Shown one piece after another: positions 10,921 through 23,009 of a stretch of DNA of 64,000 nt. Within the stretch, counting starts at the first letter, position 1. The number at the start of each line of letters is the position of its first letter. This DNA comes from Ursus arctos (lineage: Eukaryota; Chordata; Mammalia; Carnivora; Ursidae): NCBI RefSeq assembly GCF_023065955.2, contig NW_026622786.1, positions 49,771,438 through 49,835,437 of the forward strand. Reading direction: 5' to 3'. Below the pieces are notes generated by a model. The model was not told the DNA's origin. It did not search any database and was given only the letters and a program-made list of their open reading frames with translations. A program made the position numbers and the translations under genes.

Positions 10921-13239
10921 CCAGTACCTCATAATTCTTACTCTCAAAACGGGTATAAATACCTTTGCAATGAACAAAACTGATTACTAAGTGTCTTCAA
11001 TGGAAAAATTTTCTCATTACCTGATTTTATAAGGTCTCTGTGTCTTTCATTGTCCTTGGGCTATTTTATAACTCTGTAAATTGTAGATAACTGATAATGC
11101 AAATAATTCTTGTCCATGTATATGCAAATGGTTTTAAATGGTGTAAGTGCATTGATTTTCTTTCCCCACTGCAGAAGTCAGTTGTGTATCTGTTAAACAA
11201 ATTCATTTAAGCATCCTAATTGCCTATAACTATTTCTGCTTTTTGAATTCTCCTTTCTACCAGTTATAACATCTTTTTGGTTCCTTCATTAATTAATGAA
11301 TTAAACAAAATCATTTACATGTGTTATATTTGTGGTAGTCTCGATTTTACTGTTTGGTTTTTTAGGGGTTTGTTTTGTTTTGTTTAGAAATTATCCTTTA
11401 ATACAAAGGAGATTTCAACCACCTCTCATACTTTCCTCTGGGAATACAAGGGAAGTCTCCCTGGGAGTCTCTAGCCCATGAATTTTTATGGCAGAAAGAT
11501 GACGTGCTATATCAAATATTGAGTCTGACTCTCAAAATGTGTAAATGGTTCTCTGTTAGTCACTTTAGGAAACTATATTAACTCTTACAGGTACTAGGAT
11601 GTTATGAAACAAATATAGGGTTTTGTTCCATGGGTCCAGATTAAGAGCAGCAAGGGGATCAGAACAACTTGAAGGGATCCCACTGGTCTTCTGTCTTAAT
11701 CCCTCTCCTCTTCTCAATTCCAACATTTACAAGACACAGAATAGTCACTGCATCAGCACTCTTCTCTGCCTTGGCTCTTAATTGAATACTTGCACTCTGT
11801 TCCAACAGAACCTACTCACAGCTAAGCCCTTGGAGTAACTATGCCTTTCCTGAAGTGTAACAACCCGGAGGCAAATAGGACAGACCACCCACCATAGACT
11901 ACCTGTGTCCTTGTGAATTCAGGACAGAAAATGCTGGGCTTTTAGAACCCAGTACTTCTCTAACAATAGGAAGAAAAGTCCTTCTTGCTCTCCTTTTCAT
12001 GGCTCTCCATGCTTCGTGTTGTCCACATTCCAGGAGTGTGTGTAGCCCTTGTACTCATTTAAAAGGTAGGGAAACAGATGGGGATGGCTTAATTTGTGAA
12101 GACAACTAGTTATCTTATAAGTACAGATGGAGTAAGTAGCACAATTATTACCAGACAACTGAGGCTGCCAGATGGTTTGGTTTAAAAAAAAAAAAAAAAA
12201 AAATCAAGGGTAGCTGCCAGATTCACAGCAGGGATGGGCCTACTCCCAGGGGTATAGCTTTACAGATTTAAATCACCTTGCTACTTGTCTAGTAGTCTGC
12301 TCCTCCAAAGACATTGTCCTCTGTGGCTGCAGAAGGAATAGGAGGAAGACTCAGGTCACTAGGTGGTCAGTGGCATATTAGCAGGCTTTCTAAAGGTGAA
12401 AGTGAAGAAAAACAAAGGATTACTTGTGCATAATACAGTTGATGCTAGAAATCTGCTTTTTTAAGAATAAGAATCAAGCTTTAAAGGGCATACTGGTGCA
12501 AGATAAAGAAACTGTGTTCTGTGTTTTATTTGTTTGTTTCTCAAGTCCAATATTTGCATTCAGAACTCTTCCTTTCTTGGCAATCTCCCTAAGAAGATGG
12601 GAACTTCCTGGCTGACTCTGTTCTAAGGCTCAGTACCAAGGGCTGAATCACTAGTATCTCTGGGTTAAGTTCTCTCAAAGCACCAAGTTAATTGGTTGAG
12701 CAAGGTAAAAAAATCATTAAAATAGGGAATGTTGGTTTGCGCAAACTCCAGATGGTTGATTAAGCGATCTGAGTCCTAAAGCAAATTTTATAACTTCTAG
12801 GGAGAGTGGGCTTCTTCTCCCAGCAGCAGCTCCTCTATGGAACACATCTATTAATGGTGAGGGTGGAAAGAGGTATCCAAACACCAACATAGCCCTTCAA
12901 GTTATAATCCAGTCATTTTCTCCTTTGTATTATAGATGTGGTTGCTTTCCTCAGTCTCTTGTCCCAGGGGGGGCTAGCTATGCTCATTTTAGGGTCTGAA
13001 AGAATACTGCCACCCTATGACCAGAAGCCACAAAACCCCAAATGAATAATCTGAGATTTCAACTTAGGGCGTCTAAGAACAGGCCAGGGCTAGGACTTGG
13101 TACAAACATTAGAGAATGATTGCAAAAGATATTTCATATGTCTCGGAGCCTTTCACACTTGTCTGTTTTTTAATCTTATGTTCATTTAGATGAAGCATTT
13201 TAAAAATTGCTGAATGAACAAGTATGCCCTCCCCCAAAC
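10921..13239. other. Long stretch without recognised genes or repeats
   Basis: About 2.3 kb with no family I can name. It holds a (GTTTT)-rich patch near 11365-11385 and a 20-base A run at 12184-12203. No splice-bounded coding exon is evident. Confidence 0.45.
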
Positions 13240-13335
13240 TTCTACATACTGATTTAGTTACTCATTCAACAAATGTATATCAAATCATGTCCCTGTGCCA
13301 AGGACCCCTGACATGATGGAAATACACAGTGCAGC
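13240..13335 (-). mobile_element. L2 3'-end, antisense
   Basis: 'ttactcattcaacaaatgtatatcaaatcatgtccctgtgccaaggac' corresponds to the L2 3' terminus read backwards (attcattcaacaaatatttattgagc...tgtgccaggc). Confidence 0.6.
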
Positions 13336-13339
13336 CACT

Positions 13340-13560
13340 GCAATATTGACTCTAAAGGCAGAGAGAGTTGGGTTTGAATCCCATCTCCACACTTACTTGA
13401 CAAATTATTTAACATCACTAATCTTAAATTTCTTCAGTTATGAAATGAGAAATATAAGAGTACATATTCCCTGAGGCTGTTGTTATAATTTTCAAGGCCA
13501 AAATACAGCATAAATATGATTAACAATATGCCTAGTATGTAGAATTCACTCAGTTAGCAA
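13340..13560 (+). mobile_element. MIR
   Basis: 'agagagttgggtttgaatcccatctccacacttactt', 'aatcttaaatttcttcagttatgaaatgag' and 'gcctagtatgtagaattcactcagtt' follow the MIR sense order over nearly full length. Confidence 0.7.
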
Positions 13561-14559
13561 ATAAAAAATTTATTTCTCACACTTGTATAAACATTCAATT
13601 CTTATTTTGAGCTCTATCCTGCCTCCTTCCAACTTTCTAATTTCAAAGGGTCTATCTGGTCCAGTATTTTAAAAAGTTGCCTATAGGTCCAAGAGAATTA
13701 TTAGTCCAAGAGAATACAGTAGACTGGTATTTGCAAGGGAGGAGGCATGGTTTGAAAATTAGCAGAATAATTTTAGCCTTCTAATGTGGTCTTTCCAGAA
13801 AATACATGTATTGAAATATATATTACTTCTTTATAAATTATCTTTTCTGTATTTCTCCTTTATATTTATTATATTTGTTATGCTTTAAAAAAAAATTGTC
13901 TTGGCCCTTCCCAACATTCGAATTTTACCCTGGCATTCTTTGTGGAGGGCTTAATCTAGTCTCATCCTGATACCACAACCCATGCCAGCTGTGATCATAG
14001 CACAAAGTACTAGGCTCCATCCTACCCAGAACTCTACCCAAGGATATTTGTGCCTCTTCTCCTTTGGTTCATTTTTCCTCTGCTAGCCACGTATCCTAAT
14101 TTTTTCCATACTATACTCTCCAAAATAGTAACAAATCTCTTGTACTTTCTATACTTCTTAATAGGTCACTCTCCTCACCCTTTCTTGTCTTCTCTTTGGT
14201 GCAAAGAAGGATCCCCCTCATCAGTACCATGGGCACTCTCCCTGCTCCTTGGTGCTAATATCTTCCCATCAGAATTCCAGTTTTCTTTCAAGTTGATGCT
14301 GTCCCAGTAGATCGCCCTTGCCCCTTGTTATCATTGTCACTAACTACACCCTAGCATACTCTCCACATTCTTTGTGTAGCAATATAATTATCTTCCTTAT
14401 TCCCATTATTTTCCTACGACTTATGGCTTTCTAAATAGTGTCCATAAGGAGAAAACAGATACAGGTGAAATTAAAAAGTCAACTGAAATGTCTGAAAGGA
14501 TTTCTACAAATTTATAGAAGTAAAGAAATCCTTGAAGTAATACTTTTTCTAGCCAGACT
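13561..14559. other. Unassigned DNA, C/T-rich in the middle
   Basis: About 1 kb without a repeat I can name. The 14050-14310 reading frame has no domain and no recognisable homology. Confidence 0.4.
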
Positions 14560-14754
14560 GTGTTTTTCTTTTTAAGATTTTATTTATTTGAGAGAGAGAA
14601 AGACAGAACATGAGCAGGTGGAGGGGTAGTGGGAGAAGGAGAAGCAGACTCACCTGCTAAGCAGGGAGCCCAATGCAGGGCACAATCCCAGGACCCCAAG
14701 ATCATGACCTGAGCCAAAGGCAGATGCTTAACCAACTGAGCCACCCAGGCACCC
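14560..14754 (-). mobile_element. SINEC, antisense
   Basis: Tail at the left (tttttaagattttatttatttg), head at the right (cacccaggcacccc). An 11-bp TSD with one mismatch lies at 14549-14559 (ctagccagact) and 14755-14765 (ctacccagact). Confidence 0.92.
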
Positions 14755-14854
14755 CTACCCAGACTCTTGAGAAAGAAAAAGTTCACTGAATTCTAAAAGC
14801 TTCCTTTAATTATGAAGAGCCATAGCCTGGTCAAATTAGGATATTTGAGTATAG

Positions 14855-15080
14855 GGGGCGCCTGGGTGACTCAGTCATTAAGCATCTGCCTTCGGCTCAG
14901 GGCGGGATCCCACCGTCCTGAGCTCAAGCCCCACATCAGGCTCCTCCTCTGGGAGCCTGCTTCTTCCTCTACCACTCTCCCTGCCTGTGTTCCCTCTCTC
15001 GCTGGCTGTCTCTCTGTCAAATAAATAAATAAATAATCTTTAAAAAAAAAAGGAAATAAATAAACAAAACAAAACAAAAA
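14855..15080 (+). mobile_element. SINEC with long A-rich tail
   Basis: Head 'ggggcgcctgggtgactcag' and a bear/panda-like body. The tail carries an A run followed by an (AAAAC)n-like stretch. A 17-bp TSD with one mismatch lies at 14838-14854 and 15081-15097 (aggatatttgagtatag / aggatatttgaatatag). It lies 100 bp from an oppositely oriented SINEC. Confidence 0.95.
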
Positions 15081-15097
15081 AGGATATTTGAATATAG

Positions 15098-15409
15098 AGT
15101 TTATACCAAAACCCAGAGCTTAAGCTTAAATAAAGAAGTGGAGATGTCTTATGCCTAACTTATTCCTAAATTCTGTGAAAGTAAAATAATGGGCCTCTAT
15201 AAAATAATATCATTCCCTAATCTAGATTGAGAAGACAGGAAAAGTCCCTTAGAAGATGTGACCTGGGATGGGAAAGACACCAAGAATATTTGGAGAAATT
15301 ATTCTAAATAAAAAACATTTACAAAGACCCTGCAACATAAGCTAGATGGACACGGGAGAGTGATCATTGAGAGGGGTATGTGATTTAGGGGGTGAGTAGG
15401 AATTTATTC
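15098..15409. other. Unassigned spacer
   Basis: No repeat or exon recognised between the SINE and the long L2. Confidence 0.4.
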
Positions 15410-17180
15410 ATTTACTTAACAAATAACTTATTGAGCTATATCTATATACCACTCATTGCTCTATGTATTGAAGATCCAGCACTGAACAAAACAGATGAAA
15501 ATCCCTGCTCTCATAGAGCTTATATTTAAGTTGTGAGAGACAACTAATATAGAAAACAAATAAGTAAATTATACAGAATATAATGCTAAAAAGAGAATCA
15601 GAAAGAGGTGAATGGGAACACAGTTTGCAGTTTTAAATAGGGTGGTTAAGGGTTATCTCATTGAGAAAGAACACTTTAAACAGAGACTTAAGGGAGGTAA
15701 GGGAGTTAATAACAGGGGAAATGTGTTCCAAGCAAGAGAAACAAGTACATAGACTGAGTTGAGAGAAAAATCCTATGTGTCCTAGGAAACCAAGAAGGCA
15801 GTTAGTACGGCTAGAAATGATGTACAAAGGAAAAGAGAAAGAGATGAAGTTAAGGAAGTAATGGGAGCTAGATCATACAAAGCCTTGTAGGTCACACTAA
15901 GAACTTTTTTCCCCTCTATGTGAAAAGGAAAGCCACTGGAGAATAGAGAAGTGACATGATCTGATTTATATTTTTTTAAAAAAATCATTTGGCTCTGTGT
16001 TGAGAATAGATTGTAGGTAGAATCAGGAAGCCCGGTTAAAAGGCTATTACAATAATGCAGGTAAGAAACTGATAGTAGTTTATATCTGGGTGGTAGCAAA
16101 AGGGATGGTAAAAATTAAACAGACTTTCACACAGGATTTCCTGACAGGTAAGATGTGAGCTTTGTGAGAAAGGAAGAAGTTAAAGTGACTTCAGGGTTGG
16201 TTTATTTCTTCTCTCTGAGCAACTGGAAGAACAGAGTTGCCATTTGAAGAACAGGAATTGCAATTTACTGAGTTGGAGAAGACTTAGTTGGAAGATATTT
16301 AAGAAAGAAGATCAGTATTGAGCATACTGAATTTGATATGACTAGTAAATATCCTTCGGTAACAGTGTTCTGGTAACAGTGAGAGAAAGGGTCTGAAACT
16401 GAGGTGAGAGGTCCAGGCTGGAGCTTTAAATCTAGAAGTTATCACCAGATAGATAGCATTTAGATAAGTGATAATCAGTGAGATCCTCAAGGGAATTTAC
16501 AAATAGAGGAAGGACTGAAACTTGAGATGCTCCAAGGAGAGACCAGCAGAAGAAAAGGAGCAAAAATAATTACGGAGGCAGAAGAAATGCAAAGTGTGCT
16601 GCACTAGAAACAAAGCAGCAAAAAAGTTTCAAGATGAAAGGAATGAACAACTATCCAATTGTTTTAGACTGGTCAAGTAAGATGAGACTGAGAATCAGTA
16701 ATTGTATATGACAACATGGAGATAATGCTTGACCTTAAGAGAGTAATTTTGTTGATGGTGGATGCAAAACCCTAAGTGAAGTAAATTTCAAGGAGCATGT
16801 GAGGAAAGGAGTAGTTTAGAGAACTCTTTAAGAAATATTCCTGTGAATGAAGACCTGAAAAATGAGACTATAGCTAAAGAGAAAATCATGGACAAAGACA
16901 ACAAAATTAATATCACCAAACAGAATGAACCAGTTAAAGGAGAGAAACCTATGGTGTAAGAGAGACAGGAGAGAATTGATAGGATAATGTCCTTAAATAT
17001 AAAGTTAGCCTAGGCAATAGGTGGAGGTGTAAACCCCTGGTTGGAACAAGACAATTCACCCACAGGAAAATAAGAAGGGCAAGCATACAGGTGAGGCTAC
17101 TACAGATGTGAAGGTGGGAGCCTGGGGAAGAGCAAACCCTATGTTTCCTAAAAAACAAGTCAGTTCCCCAAGAACAAGAG
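15410..17180 (-). mobile_element. Long L2 (LINE2) copy, antisense, with RT remnant
   Basis: The left end reads as the L2 3' terminus backwards (attcatttacttaacaaataactta...gctcatagagctta). Going right it follows the L2 3' UTR and then ORF. The minus strand at about 15782-16099 still reads LHYCNSLLTGLP and YKSDHVTSLF, matching the LDYCNSLLTGLP ... DHVTPLL block of L2/CR1-clade reverse transcriptases. Further right, 'gaggtccaggctggagctttaaatct' (about 16408) and 'ggtcaagtaagatgagactgagaat' (16670) are L2 ORF sequence. At about 1.8 kb it is one of the longest L2 copies here. The frame is open only locally and the catalytic YADD region is not preserved, so it is a dead relic. Confidence 0.85.
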
Positions 17181-17769
17181 TATGATGGTTCATCACTCAC
17201 ATTGCCAAATCTTCCATATAATAAGACCTCAATGAATTACTCTTCAAGAAGAATAAAGAGGTGCCCTCTCATACATACTACAGAAATATACACACTATAT
17301 CTGTGTGTCCATATTATTCATATCCTTCCCACCACTTCAGCAAAGAATAATGTACTGAAATGCCCTATGAACATTAAATATCAAGCTCAGGTGTAACAAA
17401 AACTGTAAAGAAATATGTGGTATAACCTTCTCTGTATGAACTCATATTTAATGATCTACTTGACACTTAAGCTCACCTGTCACACCAAGTCACTTTTACT
17501 TTCGAACATGCATTTTTTGCTAAGCACACTTAGTACCTGGTCATACATAATGATACATCTATATTCTCTTAAAATGATTAAAACTGAATCCAAAGATTTT
17601 TGTTTGTCTATTTAATATTTGTGTGGTCTCTTGTCATCTAAAAACTGATTGGATAGCTTTTTAAATTCCTTGACCAACCAAGCAAGTAAATTTAAATTAA
17701 AAACACTGACTCACTGTATTTAGGGTAAAAGCCTAATTTTACAAGTGAATAGACTGACTTCTGTTTCTA
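17181..17769. other. Unassigned DNA
   Basis: No repeat family or exon recognised. Two short reading frames (17202-17396 and 17415-17615) have no domain. Confidence 0.4.
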
Positions 17770-19735
17770 GTACTTTGGTCACTTTACAACCTGATTGACC
17801 CTTCCACTGTAAGCAACTAAAAATGATGGATAAAAGATATTTTGAAACTTTTAATGTATCAAGGAACTAGCAAGTAAAACATACTCAGAAATAACCAAAA
17901 AAGAAGTGAAAACAGCTAAGCTTAGCAAGTGAACTTGAGCTCTGTTTTTGTGAATGTAGAGAATGGAAGACAAAGCTTGGAGCCAACACATAATGTAGAA
18001 TCAAATAGAAGACCATCCTGTATAAATCAAGGGTCCGCATCGAAACTGGGCTTCCAGGAAAAGGAAAACTAGAAATGACCCTTCTCCCTCAGGTCTTGCA
18101 AGGCAAATTACTTTTCTTGAATTTTAGTATTAAATGGAGAGGGGATTAAAATCTCCTTTGATAAATGAAACCTTAAACTAATCTTTACTTCCCTTTATTG
18201 GCTGAGATTATACTATAGATGGTCTCAAAAACCTCAACCTGAAAATCTAGTTCTAAAGGGCCCCACATTTATAGTATCTTCAGGTGCCTAAAATAAGCAA
18301 ACACAAATCTTCTTCAGAGGAATGTACGTCCATTAAAGATTTCAAAGAATTACCAGGGATAAAGTTCTAAAAACTATGATTATAGTCTAAAATAATCAAA
18401 CTGACAAGAAATAAGACATATGAGGAAAAGTCAGAAGCACAGAAACAATAAAATCATATCTGAAAAAAATTCTTAATTTGAACTATCAAATACAGACTAT
18501 AAAGTATGTATATATTATATGTCTTAAAAATAATAAAAGAAATCCCAAATATGAAAAAAAGTAAGAGACTAAATCAGTATGGTATACTAAATTCTGAAGC
18601 ACCCTCCAACTATAAAACAAGATCCTTCATAAAATACAACTTTCATGCATTTAAGTTTAGAGGAAGTAAGGGAAATTAAAAAAAAAAAAAACACTATCAA
18701 AAATATGTTGTAAAACAGTAATAACAAGCACTAGCTACATACAAAATGTAGAGTGATCATAAGGACAACTGCCTTTTACAGGAACACTAAACTTTGAGAC
18801 AGTATCAAGTTGATGGAGCTAAACCTGAGTCATAGGGACAATGGAAAGAAGCAAAAAAAGTTCCAGGACAGAAGGTCCCTATTGCTGAATGAAGCAAACA
18901 GTAAACCTCTGAATGAAGTAATAGTTTGAGCTTTCATATTCATCACAGATTAAGATGAGCTAAGAATGAGCTCAAAATCAGAGAACAACAAATATGCATG
19001 AAAACATTAAGAAATTGCTAATTAAACAAAAATCATCAAATTTAGACTTCAGATACATAATATTTAATAACTACATATGAATTACTTAGAAATAAAGGAT
19101 GGAAAAAATGAGTAAGCAATCTGAAGTTATTCCCCCCAAAATAGATGGATTTAAAAAATAATAACTAGAACTTTCAGAAAAGAAAAGGTGTAGTTGCTAT
19201 ATTTTTTTTAATGTAATGGATGCGGTTGAAGAGCATATTGTTTACCATTGAAAAGAAGATTAGCAACAAAGCTAAAGAAATAACCCAGAAAGTAACACAG
19301 AGATAGAGGAGACAGAAAAAAATTAAAGAGAGATTAAGAGAGATGGAAGACAGAATAAAAAGCTCTAACATATAGCTAATTGACGTCTCAGAAGAAAAGG
19401 ATAGAAAACATAAAGAGGCAGTATATAGAAAAATAACAGCTTAGAATTTTCTAAAACTCAAAAAAAAGGTATGAATTCATGATACAGGAAGCATAACCTA
19501 TACCATGCAGAATAAATAAATATAAGTCTACACCTAGAAACATTATACTGAAACTGCAGGAAAAAAAAAGAGAGAGAGAGAGAGAAAATACTAAAAGGAA
19601 TGAAAAAGAAAAGACAGCTCACCAAAAAAGGGAAGAAAGACTGATATCATGCTTCTTAATAATAACAGTGGAAATTAAAGATAGCAAAATAATATATTCA
19701 AATTGCTGGGGGGAAAATGATGATACAAGTTTCAA
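17770..19735 (+). mobile_element. HAL1 / L1M 5'-ORF1 type element
   Basis: Sense landmarks of HAL1/old L1 ORF1: 'ttgaactatcaaatacagactataaag' (18478), 'aagaaataacccagaaagtaacacagag' (19276), 'gagagatggaagacagaataaaaagctctaaca' (19338) and 'caggaagcataacctataccatgcagaataaataaata' (19484), then an ORF1 3' block ending near 19735. No ORF2 follows, which suits HAL1 (an ORF1-only half-L1) or an L1M truncated there. All frames are broken. The part before 18450 is assigned with low confidence. Confidence 0.65.
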
Positions 19736-20130
19736 CTTCTGGAAATAGCTAAATAGATCCTAACAAACCAAACTTCCTGCCACTAACAACTATAATTTTT
19801 GGGAGGGGGAGTAGGGTGGGGGAAAATGCACACATGCCCACACTCATGCATGTGCACATGTGCACACACACACACACACACACACATACTCTTACATGGA
19901 GGTACCAGAGTGAACAGAAGCAGGCAGATAATGGGAAAAGGGAGGTGACTAACAGTTGCAAGAAGGAAAAGGCATTATTAAGTTTTCTATTTGCCTTAGG
20001 GCAGGCCTTAGTCAGTTCCGTCAGTTTAAATGGAAATATTAAAAACAAAAACAAAACAAACACTGTCTTACTGACATTATGAACCAGCAATGTGATGCCT
20101 ACAGCATAATGTACAAAGACTGTTCAAAAA
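19736..20130. other. Unassigned DNA with a (CA)n tract
   Basis: Holds a (CA)n run at about 19861-19886 next to a TGCACATG-rich stretch. Otherwise nothing recognised. The reading frames on both strands cross the microsatellite and are not credible. Confidence 0.5.
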
Positions 20131-20142
20131 TTGAAGAATCCG

Positions 20143-20339
20143 GGGCACCTGGGTGGCACAGCGGTTAAGCGTCTGCCTTCGGCTCAGGGCGTGATCCCGG
20201 CGTTCTGGGATCAAGCCCCACATCAGGCTCCTCTGCTGGGAGCCTGCTTCTTCCTCTCCCACTCCCCCTGCTTGTGTTCCCTCTCTCGCTGGCTGTCTCT
20301 ATCTCTGTCAAATAAATAAATAAAATCTTTAAAAAAAAT
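20143..20339 (+). mobile_element. SINEC (bear/panda-like body)
   Basis: Sequence 'gggcacctgggtggcacagc' through AAATAAATAAAATCTTT and a short A tail. A 12-bp TSD (ttgaagaatccg) lies at 20131-20142 and 20340-20351. Confidence 0.95.
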
Positions 20340-20351
20340 TTGAAGAATCCG

Positions 20352-21495
20352 TTTGATATTTTTAAAGGGAATATGTTGTAGGGATAGAAGGAACATACCT
20401 CTATATCATAAAAGCATATAGGAAAAGGCCACAGCGAATATCATTTTCAAAAATGGAGAGCTTTTCCCCTAAGGTCAGAAACACAGCAGAGATGTCCACT
20501 ATCACCACTGTTGTTCAACATAGTACTAGAAGTCCTAGCCTCAGCACTCAGACAACAAAAAGAAAGAAAAGGCACCCAAATCGGCAAAGAAGAAGTCAAA
20601 CTCTCACTCTTTGCAGATAACTTGATATTTTATGTGGAAAACCCAAAAGACTACACCCCAAAATTGCTAGAACTCATACAGGAATTCAGCAAAGTGGCAG
20701 GATATAAAATCAATGCACAGAAATCAGTTTCATTTTATATACTAACAATGAGACAGAAGAAAGAGAGTTGATCCCGTTTACAACTGCACCCAAAACCATA
20801 AGATACCTAGGAATAAACCTAACCAAAGACGCAAAGGATCTGTACTCAGAAAACTACAGAATATTCATGAAAGAAATGGAAGAAGACACAAAGAAATGGA
20901 AAAATGTTTCATGCTCATGGATTGGAAGAACAAATATTGTTAAAATGGTTATGCTACCTAGTGCAATCTACACATTCAATGTGATCCCTATCAAAATACC
21001 ATCAACTTTTTCCCACAGAACTGGAACAATTACCCTAAATTTGTATGGAACCAGAGAAGACCCCAAATAGCCAGAGGAAATGTTGAAAAAGAAAACCAAA
21101 GCTGGTGGCATTACAATTTCAGACATCAGGCTCTATTATAAAGCTGTAATCATCAAGAGAGTATGGTACTGGCACAAAAACAGACACACAGATCAATGGA
21201 ACAGAACAGAGAATCCAGAAATGGACCCTCAACTCTGTGGTCAACTAATCTTCAACAAAGCAGGAAAGAATATCCAATAGAAAAAAGACAGTCTCTTAAA
21301 CAAATGGTGTTGGGAAAATTGGACAGCCACATGTACAAGAATGAAACTGGACCATTTTCTTACACCATACCTAAAAATAGACTCAAAATGGATGAAAGAC
21401 CTAAATGTGAGACAGGAATCCATCAAAACCCTAGAGGAGAACACAGGCAGCAACCTCTTCAACCCCTGCCACAAGAACTTCTTGCTAGACACACC
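20352..21495 (+). mobile_element. Carnivore L1 ORF2 fragment, truncated at both ends
   Basis: Sense ORF2 sequence from the reverse-transcriptase palm into the C-terminal part. The frame opening at 20511 reads [12 protein letters not shown] and [10 protein letters not shown]. The family's catalytic FADD is FADN here (N at 20619-20621), which removes a metal-binding aspartate. The reading continues in shifted frames (20768-21070 with [19 protein letters not shown], then 21163 onward with WSTNLQQ and similar), so several frameshifts or stops exist. There is no ORF2 end, 3' UTR or poly-A; the L1 stops abruptly at about 21495 where a 23-bp direct repeat begins. It is the same L1 lineage as the full-length copy at 52-58 kb, in opposite orientation. 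The left edge (20352-20375) is uncertain. Confidence 0.9.
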
Positions 21496-21518
21496 TTGTT
21501 TTTAATATACACCACTCA
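21496..21518. repeat. 23-bp direct repeat, copy 1
   Basis: Identical over 23 bp to 21947-21969 (core tttttaatatacaccactca). It abuts the abrupt end of the L1 fragment. See findings. Confidence 0.9.
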
Positions 21519-21946
21519 AATCTGAATGCAAAAGAGCAGAGGAGCAGATGATAGGATTTTTTAACTTAAGCCTTTTATCCATCTATTAGAAATGAATATG
21601 GGAGAGGGGAGGGAAGAAAGCAGGAGAAAAAATATTCTAGTGTACCAGGAAAATCCTCAGAAAATAACCAAATAGTTATGGAAAAAAATTCCCTCTTAGA
21701 GGTCTTATAAGTGTGTGTAGCTTAGGTCAACTAAATACTCTAAGTAATTGACATTTGATGTTTTTAAGTGCTTTCTGGTTATTGCCACAGATCTGAGTCT
21801 TGAACTGGAAGCACTATTGTATTGTTACGTGTGTGTGTGTGTGTGTGTGTGTGTATCTGTATTTTAGGTGCTGACTGCTCAGTCTCTTTTCTGTTTCTAC
21901 TATATTAAGAAGGTATCTTTTATAACGTACTATAATTCAGGCAGTT
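21519..21946. other. 428-bp segment between 23-bp direct repeats
   Basis: Contains a G/A-rich patch (gggagaggggagggaagaaagc) and a (GT)n microsatellite at 21829-21854. No poly-A, LTR or recognised family. Confidence 0.5.
21829..21854. repeat. (GT)n microsatellite
   Basis: About 13 GT units. Confidence 0.95.
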
Positions 21947-21969
21947 TTGTTTTTAATATACACCACTCA
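21947..21969. repeat. 23-bp direct repeat, copy 2
   Basis: Exact copy of 21496-21518, followed by a (CATACA)-rich stretch. Confidence 0.9.
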
Positions 21970-22554
21970 CATACACACATACACACACATTTTTCTAAGG
22001 GTACTGCTGCTACTGAACATGGGAGTAATGACAAGCAGAGCACACAATGACTGATAAACACTATTTAATGGAATTACCTCTCAAGAAATAGAGGACAATC
22101 TAATGAAGCTGCCTGTTAAACACAGTCCAGGCACGTCCATGGTGGCATGATGCCCAGTTTCTCCATTACCAGAAAACATTGATTCTCAGGGCGCAGGGGA
22201 AGAGGAAGATCTGGTTAGCAAGGTCAGCTGATTTTCTCCTCTCATGTTACATGCCTTCTCTTTAACATGGGTATTTCTGAACCTTCAGGGAAGCCATTAG
22301 AGTATAACAAATATAAATCAGCAAGAGAAACTGTTATTGACCTTTTCGGAAGACTAAACCAAACAGGAATAAACAAACACAAAGACTCCCAGACACACAG
22401 ACATATAGTCTGTATATCTATAAGCTACCCAAAAATCTCCAAATAGGGAAAGCCATGTGATGAATGTTCATTTTCCCCTGCCAACTAGCTCTAACATAAA
22501 AGTTTGTCCTTTTTTTTGTTTTTTTTTGTATTTAATTTAGGAAATACCTTCTTA
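21970..22554. other. Unassigned DNA
   Basis: Short CA-rich start, T-rich run near 22510-22528. No exon or repeat family recognised. Confidence 0.4.
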
Positions 22555-22735
22555 GCTTATAAGATTTAACTCAAGTGCCACTCCTCTATTAAGCCATTCC
22601 AAATCTCTGTACTGGAGGCAGAATGGATTGTGTTTCCCATTTTGTACCCTTTATATATTACACCCCTACTGACAGACTTTAATGTCAATACCTACCTGCC
22701 TCCTTATATATCTGAAAGTTACCTCATACTTTGAC
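22555..22735 (+). mobile_element. L2 3' UTR fragment
   Basis: 'aagatttaactcaagtgccactcctctattaagccattccaaatc' resembles the L2 block 'agctcaaatgtcacctcctccaggaagccttccctg'. Diverged. Confidence 0.5.
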
Positions 22736-22867
22736 AACATGAAACAAATAAATATTATAGAAAGCTATAGATGTTGTGGCACAAAACATACCACTTCATG
22801 AATCCCTTTTATTTGCTTTGTCCATCTATCAGCACCTATCATTAGCCAGTGTTGGCAAATTCAACAT

Positions 22868-22995
22868 TCATTCCACTAACACTTGTTGAGTATACATAGG
22901 CCAGACTGGGTCCCAAGCACAGTGCTATTGATAGGGATTTGCCAATGAAGAAAACATAATTTCTACTCTAAATGATCTTAGCAGTTAACAGAGGA
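22868..22995 (-). mobile_element. L2 3'-end, antisense
   Basis: 'cattcattccactaacacttgttgagtatacataggccag...cacagtgctattgatagggatttgcc' is the L2 terminus read backwards. Confidence 0.65.
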
Positions 22996-23009
22996 TAATA
23001 AGACAAAGA

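Noticed and set aside
20511..21280. Overlapping plus-strand ORFs as a small RT gene
   Set aside because: They are consecutive pieces of one truncated L1 ORF2 with frame changes; FADD reads FADN, and there is no start or end of ORF2.
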